From: JAOUEA01 sp963790335
GTDB taxonomy: Bacteria; Actinomycetota; UBA4738; HRBIN12
Assembly: GCA_963790335.1 (NCBI GenBank)
Contig: CAWBOB010000005.1
Coordinates: 147,396 to 211,395 of the forward strand
DNA length: 64,000 bases
Reading direction: 5' to 3'
Shown here: piece by piece, positions 56,312 through 64,000 of the stretch
Layout: each line of letters opens with the position of its first letter
How positions within the stretch are numbered: the stretch's first letter is position 1
Made by a program: the position numbers and the translations under genes
The notes under the pieces: generated by a model
Seen by the model: the letters and a program-made list of their open reading frames with translations, nothing else
The model's database searches: none
What the model was told of the DNA's origin: nothing

Positions 56312-56833
56312 ATGCAGGCAGAGGGCGACGTCGTCCGATTCCCTCGCGAGGCCGAAGCCCCGCCCGACTTCACGGCGTTCTTCGCCGAGGAGCACCGGGC
56401 GCTCTTCAAGGCTCTTCTACTTCGTGACCGGGAACCGGGCCGACGCCCAGGAGCTGATGCAGGAGGCGTTCCTCACGTTGTGGGAACGGTGGGACACGAT
56501 CGACCGGATCGACGACCCCACCGGCTACCTCTTCCGCGTGGCGCTCAACGGGTTCCGGATGCGGGCGCGCGCCGCACGCCGGGCCGCGCGGAGGTTGGTC
56601 GCCGATCGACCCGTCGTACGACCCGTTCGACGAGGTCGACCTGCGGGAGGACGTCCGCAACATGCTCCGCTCGCCTGTCCCCGCGCCAACGCGCCGCCCT
56701 CGTCCTGCTCGACCAGTACGGCTACGGCTCGGAGGATGCGGCCGCGATCATGCGGATCCGTCCCTCCACCGTGCGAGCGCTCGCCACCCAGGGCCGAGCC
56801 GTGCTGCGAACCGCTGGAGGCCCGCATGGCTGA
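56312..56833 (+). CDS. ECF/group-3-like sigma factor, three frameshifts
   Basis: A small sigma-70 family factor of about 173 residues whose reading needs three extra bases removed (near 56416, 56590 and 56678). It starts with an ATG at 56312 after AGGAGG. Region 2 follows in FFAEEHRALFKAL, NRADAQELMQEAFLTLWERW and GYLFRVALNGFRMRARA. A linker (IDPSYDPFDEVDLREDV) leads to region 4 at SPRQRAALVLLDQYGYGSED, then IMRIRPSTVRALATQGRAVL, a helix-turn-helix binding the -35. Its TGA overlaps the ATG of the following membrane-protein gene, so they are translationally linked. Confidence 0.75.
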   Translation: MQAEGDVVRFPREAEAPPDFTAFFAEEHRALFKALLLRDREPGRRPGADAGGVPHVVGTVGHDRPDRRPHRLPLPRGAQRVPDAGARRTPGRAEVGRRSTRRTTRSTRSTCGRTSATCSARLSPRQRAALVLLDQYGYGSEDAAAIMRIRPSTVRALATQGRAVLRTAGGPHG

Positions 56834-57491
56834 GCTGAAGGAGGTCTTCGAGATGACGACCAAGCAGGTGGAACCCGATCTGGACTTCGTGGAAGGACCA
56901 GGAGCGCAGGCAGGAGCAGACGCGCCGGCGTCGCAGGATCGGCGCGTTCGCAGTCGCCGCCGCGATCGGGTGTGGCGGCGGTCGTGCTGGTCCTGGCGAT
57001 GCGGCCTGGGAGAGAACACGACGACCCCGGCCGACGAGCGCCGCCGACGGTGAACCCGACGGATGCCGGAGGCAGGGGCGGTCGGCACCGTGACGATCGA
57101 CGGGTCGACATGTTCGATGGAGATCACAGCCGACCGGATCGAGCCGGGCGTCGTGCTCTTCGAGAGCCGTCAACACCTCCGAGCAGCGTGTGATGTTCGA
57201 CTCGTGGCAGCTACTGGAGGGATACACCTTCCGGGCGTTCGAGACCGCTATCGAGCGCGATGCGACGGCGCGCCGAGAACCGGGCAGCTGAGAGGGAGGA
57301 CCCTTCCCCGAAGCGAGACCGAAGTGCCGTACCTGAAGAGCGACGTCATCCCGGCCAACAGCTCGGGATCATCGTCGCGACGATGTCGTCGGGCAGACAC
57401 GCGATCGCCTGCCTCCAGCCGTTCGAAGTCGCTCACTGGGCGTTCGCGAATGCTGCCGTTCGGGATCGTCGGTCCGATCGACGTTCGATAG
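56826..57491 (+). CDS. Single-pass membrane protein with cupredoxin-like domain, many frameshifts
   Basis: Begins at the ATG at 56826 (MAELKEVFEMTTKQVEPDLD) inside the end of the sigma gene. Reading it through needs about six base corrections. A cytoplasmic stretch of about 35 residues and the basic QEQTRRRRRIG precede a membrane helix (IGAFAVAAAIGVAAVVLVLA). Outside lie VGTVTIDGSTCSMEITADRI, EPGVVLFES, VMFDSWQLLEGYTFRAFETA and VIPANSS, resembling a cupredoxin-like beta sandwich, but copper ligands are not certain. Because it follows a sigma factor it may be its anti-sigma or sensor partner. No zinc-binding anti-sigma motif is seen. Confidence 0.5.
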
Positions 57492-57642
57492 CGCGGATCT
57501 GGGGCAGTGACATCGCCAACCCCTGACGAACGAGACGATCCCATGGCGGCATCGTCACAGGGCGAGCAGGGCCGTGACCAACAGGCGCCTGCTCGCCCCG
57601 TGGTGCCTCGCACCCCCAGCGAGCATCACAGTCCTGCCGTAA

Positions 57643-58634
57643 CGCTTCAAGATCTGTCTCCGCTGTGACTGGCAAGGCGAGACGAAGGAACCACGGTGCC
57701 CGAACTGCGGGGTACAGCCGCTCTACGTGGTCGGTGCTTCTCCGTCAGGGGGAGCGGCGATGCCGGTCGGGAGCCGACCCGAGGAGCGAAGCCGCGAAGC
57801 GGCCAGCACCGCGAGTATGGCCCCGCCCCCTATCGTCGAGCCCATCACCGTCCCCGACGGATGCGGCCGAGTCGTCCAGCCGATCCACCCGTTCGACGGT
57901 CACGTTCGTTCTGGCAGCTTTCGTGCTGACCGTCACCCTGGGCGGCACCTGGCTCACGGCGGACGAGGAACCCTCGGCCCCAACGGCGTCGACCGACGCT
58001 ACTGATCAATCTCTCCCTCCCCCTCAGCGACGCAGTCGACCCAGACGCTCGATGACCGTGCGAGGCGCGTCCCATTCTCGTACAGGCCGCCGACCGATGG
58101 CTGGGAGGAGTCTCGACACCAAGGGGCAAGAACAACGGCAGCATCTCGATCAACAAGAGCACGGTGGGTCCACAAGGTGCGGAGGCCATCATCTATTGGA
58201 CAGGCTTCCCCGACGGCGACTACGCCGATCCGTGTGCCGCCCTGGCTCTGCCTGTTCGTCCATCGGCCGCCGATCTCGCGGCCGTCGTGGCGACGGCGCC
58301 CAGAACCGACCTCGTCACGGGGCCCGCGGAAGTCAGCGTAGGCGGGCAATCCGCGAAGCACGTCGTGCTCACCGTTCGCAAAGACGTCGGTTGCGACCCT
58401 GGATACTTCTACACCTGGAACGACATCGTCGGAGGTGCCCTCTGGCCGAAGACGAACGTGGGCGACACGATCAGGGTATGGATCGTCGATGTTGACGGGA
58501 CGCTTCTGTTCATCGCAGGCGAGACGAACACGGACGCCGGGTCCGGTCTCGAGCGGGAGATCCAGCGGATCGTCGACTCGATCCTCTTCGACCCCACGCC
58601 TTCGCCCGACTTGCCGGAGGTCGACTCCGTGTGA
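57643..58634 (+). CDS. Zinc-ribbon membrane protein, frameshifted, start unclear
   Basis: Three frames join into one protein: an N-terminal zinc ribbon (CLRCDWQGETKEPRCPNCG), a Pro/Ala/Ser-rich linker, a membrane helix (STVTFVLAAFVLTVTLGGTW) and an external domain. That domain covers INKSTVGPQGAEAIIYWTGF, DYADPCAALA, VGGQSAKHVVLTVRKDVGCD and VGDTIRVWIVDVDGTLLFIA. Breaks lie near 57850 and 58060. An in-frame TAA stands just before the ribbon and no start is visible, so the 5' end is wrong or lost. The TGA at 58634 overlaps the next gene as GTGA. Function unknown; the zinc ribbon faces the cytoplasm. Confidence 0.5.
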
Positions 58635-59698
58635 AGCACCGAACGAGGCTCACTTCATCCGCCCTGGCGGCGGCGATCGCCCTGGGCGCGGCGGCTTGCG
58701 AGGGTGGCGAAAGGGGTAGCGGGACGCGACCGAACGAGGCCGAACCCGCGAACGAATCGCCCACGATGGTCCGGGAGACCCCGTCGGGTCCGTCTTTCCT
58801 CGACCCGCTGACCACCGAGCAGGAGCGCAACCTGTTCGAGGTCGAGGCAGACCACGGCCAGTACTGGCGCATGCTCGCGCTGGACCGGTTCGACGGCGAA
58901 ACGTGGACGAGCACCGACTCGGCCGGATCCCACGGAGGCGTGCCCTTGTCGATCCCGGCGACCCTGCCACAATCCGGTGGCAGTTTGCCGCCCGGCGCGG
59001 AGACCCTGAACCAGACCTTTCGGGTCCTCAGCGACTTCGACAGCGTGCACACGCTCCCGATGGCGCAGACGGCGGAGGAGATCGCAGGACCGATCGGGGA
59101 CATCATCTGGGACCCTGCGCGAAGCCAGGCGTTGATCGACGGCGACCTCGAGGCGGGCATGGAGTACACCGTCCGCTCATGGATCGTGGTCCCGACGCCC
59201 GAGGAGCTGGATCGGGTCGACCACCTTGCTCCTCGGGCGTACGGACGGTGGACTCAACTCCCTGCGGACCTCGATCCGCGGTTCGAACGGATGGCCGAGC
59301 GATGGACCGCAGACGCCACGTCGGACTATCGGAAGGTCCTGGCGATCCAGCAGCACTTTCACAGGGGAGGCTTCGTCTACAGCACCGACATCGAGACATC
59401 CGACGACGCCGACGACCTGCTCGAGTTCCTCACGCAGACCAGGGCCGGCTTCTGTCAGCAGTACACGGCCGCGATGGTGGTCATGGTGCGGGCGCTGGGC
59501 CTACCGGCTCGCATCGCGGTCGGGTACCGGTCCGGTACCCGGCAGAAGGACGGCAGCCACCTGGTCCACACCACGGACGCCCACGTCTGGGTCGAGGTGC
59601 TGTTCCCCCGCTTCGGGTGGCTCCAATTCGAGCCGGAGACCGGTACCACCCATCCGAATGCGCAGCCCGGCAATTACCTCAGCCCGTTGGGGCCTTGA
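58631..59698 (+). CDS. Lipid-anchored transglutaminase-like protein (TgpA-type domain)
   Basis: A 355-residue exported lipoprotein: signal peptide with lipobox AAAC-EG at about residue 23, then a beta-rich region (YWRMLALDRFDGETW) and a transglutaminase core at about residues 240-345. The triad is Cys in GFCQQYTAAM, His in TDAHVWVEV and an acid in GWLQFEPETG. The YWR-DxFDGxxW segment is the domain that precedes the transglutaminase core in membrane-bound TgpA, whose membrane helices are missing here. It may cross-link or cut peptides outside the cell. The GTG start is coupled to the zinc-ribbon gene. Confidence 0.87.
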   Translation: MKHRTRLTSSALAAAIALGAAACEGGERGSGTRPNEAEPANESPTMVRETPSGPSFLDPLTTEQERNLFEVEADHGQYWRMLALDRFDGETWTSTDSAGSHGGVPLSIPATLPQSGGSLPPGAETLNQTFRVLSDFDSVHTLPMAQTAEEIAGPIGDIIWDPARSQALIDGDLEAGMEYTVRSWIVVPTPEELDRVDHLAPRAYGRWTQLPADLDPRFERMAERWTADATSDYRKVLAIQQHFHRGGFVYSTDIETSDDADDLLEFLTQTRAGFCQQYTAAMVVMVRALGLPARIAVGYRSGTRQKDGSHLVHTTDAHVWVEVLFPRFGWLQFEPETGTTHPNAQPGNYLSPLGP

Positions 59699-59718
59699 GG
59701 CGGCGCAGACGCCGAGAA

Positions 59719-59742
59719 GCCCGGGCCTTGAAAGGTCCGGGC
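59719..59742. terminator. Hairpin terminator between the transglutaminase and clpC
   Basis: GCCCGGGCC and GGTCCGGGC form a stem of about nine pairs (one G-T) around TTGAAA. It lies between two convergent genes and can end both transcripts. No T run follows. Confidence 0.68.
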
Positions 59743-59804
59743 GTCGGCCTTGCTGCCACCCGGAGGCGGCGGGTATAGATCGGGCTACCCCAATCCGACA
59801 TGAA

Positions 59805-62300
<2,496 letters not shown>

Positions 62301-62696
62301 GTCAGCGTCCTCCGGGCCACGACCCGCATGTTCCTGTCTTCGCTCGAGGATCTACGGACCCCGTCCTACCCCCGAGGCGCCTCGGGCGTCGCCCCCGGTC
62401 TCCGGTCGCGACGCCCATCGAGAGGAAGTATACCCGTGCCCCTTCGTAAGCCCAGAACAGCAACCGCATCTCCTCTCGCGTTCCCTACACGGTGTGTTCG
62501 GACGTTCGGGGGCGCGAGACGAGGTGCCTTTCGACGGATGCCTTCATCCCCCGTTCGGACCACACAATGTCCTCCTTCCGGCCCGTTGTGGGGCGAGTGC
62601 GGCGGGTGCCAGGATGGGCCAGCCCGAACGGGGCACCGAGGACGGCGTCGCGACCAGGGGATCCACGTGCAGAACGCCCAGATGCTCGAAGGAGAG
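62301..62696. other. Gene-free interval between clpC and a receiver gene
   Basis: About 400 bases separate divergent genes. A TATACT box on the minus strand (complement of 62427-62432) could be a clpC -10, giving a leader of about 120 bases, but no -35 at normal spacing is clear. No ClgR-type or CtsR-type repeat, RNA gene or repeat family is recognised. On the plus strand no convincing promoter is seen for the receiver gene. Confidence 0.5.
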
Positions 62697-63077
62697 ATGC
62701 GCGTGCGAGTGCTCGTGGTCGACGACCACCCCGCGTTCCGCAAGGCCCTGACGTCGGCCCTGCGACTGGTCGGCAACATCGAGGTCGCCGGCGAGGCCGG
62801 GGGCGGAGTCGCCGCGTGCGACCAGGCCGAGGCGCTGCGCCCAGACGTGGTGCTCATGGATCTGTCGATGCCCGACCTCTCCGGCATCGACGCCATGAAG
62901 AAGATCCACGAGTCGCGGCCGGAGCTGCCGGTGGTCATCCTCACCGCGCACGCCGATGCGGGGGTCGAGCGCGAGGCGCTCGAGGCGGGGGCTCGCGGCT
63001 TCCTCGCCAAGGGAACCGGGCTGCACGACCTCGTGGTCACCCTGCACGAGGCCGCCGGCGAGGAACCCGTGGTCTGA
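62697..63077 (+). CDS. Single-domain response regulator receiver (NarL-type)
   Basis: A 126-residue receiver: DDHPAFRKAL with the acidic pair, phosphoacceptor Asp in VVLMDLSMPDLSG, Thr in VVILTAHAD and Lys in FLAKGTG. It is the NarL type by sequence but lacks the DNA-binding output domain. The ATG at 62697 has GGAG very close; in-frame ATG 62682 and GTG 62667 are alternatives. It converges, with a 6-base gap, on a cyclic-nucleotide-binding protein, and no kinase is nearby. Confidence 0.85.
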   Translation: MRVRVLVVDDHPAFRKALTSALRLVGNIEVAGEAGGGVAACDQAEALRPDVVLMDLSMPDLSGIDAMKKIHESRPELPVVILTAHADAGVEREALEAGARGFLAKGTGLHDLVVTLHEAAGEEPVV

Positions 63078-63083
63078 CGACGC

Positions 63084-63498
63084 TCAGGGGTCGGAGCGAG
63101 ATCGGCGGATGCGCTCCGACAACGCGACGAGCAGCACGCGCATCATCTCGGGGTGTTCGTCGAGCAGCCGGTTGAAGCTCCAGGCGGGGATGGCGAGCGT
63201 GCGCAGCTCACCCTTGGCCGTCACGGAGGCCGAGCGAGGCTTGCCGTCGATCAACGACATCTCGCCGAAATACTCACCGGGCCCCATGGTGCCGATGGGC
63301 CGGCCGCCCTGGCTGGCCTCGGCCTCTCCGGACAGGATCATGTGGAAGCCCACCGCCGACTGGTCCTGCTCGACGCACGGCCTTGCCGTCGGGATGTGTG
63401 ACCTCCTTGGCGATCGCGACGACGCGGGCCAGCTCTCGGTCGGACATGCCGGTGAACAGCGGAACGCGCTTGAGCGCTTCGATGTGCTCGTCGGACAT
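63084..63498 (-). CDS. Cyclic nucleotide-binding domain protein, one frameshift
   Basis: A 137-residue protein made only of a Crp-type cNMP-binding domain once one extra base near 63376 is removed: EALKRVPLFTGMSDRELARV, then VVEQDQSAVGFHMILSGEAE and the binding loop GPGEYFGEMSLIDGKPRSAS. No helix-turn-helix follows, so it is not a transcription factor by itself. It may be a stand-alone sensor of cAMP or cGMP. It starts with an ATG at 63498. Confidence 0.82.
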
Positions 63499-63555
63499 GC
63501 GAGCCCCTCGCGTGGGTGATCCGATAGGTACGCGGGCATCAGCATAGCCGCACCG

Positions 63556-64000
63556 TCAGAGCGCCGCGAGACCCGCCCCGGTCGCGACCGCCCCGATGCC
63601 CACCCACCCGATCACACCCGGTTGCTCTCGGGCCAGCGAGCACGGCGATCACGACCGAGATCTCGCGCACCGTGGCGACCCGGCCCACGGGGGCCAGCCG
63701 GAACGCGAACAGCACGAGCGCGTACGCGCCGACACTGCCGAGCGCGATGGCGATGCCGGGCCGTATCGACCGGCGCAGGCGAGGCACGTCGAACCGCGTG
63801 GTCGCAGCCATGAGCACGCCTTCGATCCCGAGGCTCCCGGCGAGGTAGGCGAGCGGCTCCGCTCCGTCGCGCACGGCCCTCGCGTCGACGACGGAGTAGG
63901 TGGCGATCGTCACCCCCACGATCAGCGCGAGCCCCGTCGCCGGGAGCGTGCCCTGACGATGTGAGCGGAACGCGAGCATCCCGAGGCCGGTGGCGACGAG
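63556..64000 (-). CDS. EamA/DMT-family transporter, 5' end outside window, one frameshift
   Basis: C-terminal half of a multi-helix membrane transporter. Helices seen: LPATGLALIVGVTIATYSVV, an amphipathic loop, IRPGIAIALGSVGAYALVLF and the signature APVGRVATVREISVVIAVLA of the drug/metabolite transporter family. An extra base near 63634 leads to EQPGVIGWVGIGAVATGAGL and the stop at 63556. Substrate unknown. The N-terminal half lies to the right of the window. Confidence 0.75.

Overview
The window is a GC-rich stretch of a free-living, aerobic member of the Actinomycetota. CarD, DUF3263, a DUF5679 zinc ribbon, two F420/FMN-type oxidoreductases, a LytR_C protein, an SLH-NlpC/P60 wall hydrolase and ATGA/GTGA gene overlaps all point there. 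The class cannot be decided from this sequence. No phage, IS element, integrase or CRISPR array is visible; this is chromosome of mixed housekeeping and accessory content.

Layout. 0-8.3 kb: polyamine-type ABC transport (PotA, PotD) interleaved with an MFS transporter, an SDR, a hydrolase, a PuuB-like FAD oxidoreductase joined to a DUF3054 membrane domain, and a DCC thiol oxidoreductase. 8.3-12.6 kb: an MMPL exporter coupled to an F420-type LLM oxidoreductase, divergent from a TetR regulator across a dyad-rich operator. 12.6-14.9 kb: the threonine-to-glycine pair kbl-tdh. 15-24.7 kb: two GGDEF-EAL proteins (one with a degenerate GGDQF site), a DEAD-box helicase, and a head-to-head phosphoribulokinase/transketolase pair. 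25-27 kb: lysine 2,3-aminomutase and a convergent secreted-protein gene that needs several frame corrections. 27.4-31.3 kb: a phospholipase-C-like phosphoesterase, a MogA-XdhC fusion, and divergent moaA. 31.5-41.5 kb: two S9 peptidases, an HemK-like methylase, a divergent Cpn10, YjbQ, small unknown genes, an SLH-NlpC/P60 protein, a thioesterase and CIRCE-controlled groEL without groES beside it. 41.5-49.4 kb: acs, PPOX protein, Rrf2 regulator, lone receiver, LytR_C, DUF3263, D-aminoacylase, P450, tRNA-Thr. 49.4-55.2 kb: a conserved leftward block radA, carD, PIN/TRAM, ispD, ispF, rlmB. 55.4-59.7 kb: RIO kinase, then a sigma factor, a membrane protein, a zinc-ribbon membrane protein and a transglutaminase lipoprotein. 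59.8-64 kb: clpC, lone receiver, cyclic-nucleotide-binding protein and a partial EamA transporter.

Many otherwise well-conserved genes (moaA, radA, kamA, rlmB, prk, RIO kinase, MMPL) contain a single-base frameshift. Extra bases outnumber missing ones. This looks like uncorrected long-read consensus error rather than biology, so I describe these genes as whole genes and give the approximate break points. The density rises sharply at 56.3-58.6 kb.

The most unusual items are the MogA-XdhC fusion, the sigma/cupredoxin-like/zinc-ribbon/transglutaminase module, the MMPL-LLM-TetR locus with its nested operator, the DUF3054-oxidoreductase junction, a predicted leaderless gene, and a phosphoribulokinase that raises the question of a Calvin cycle.
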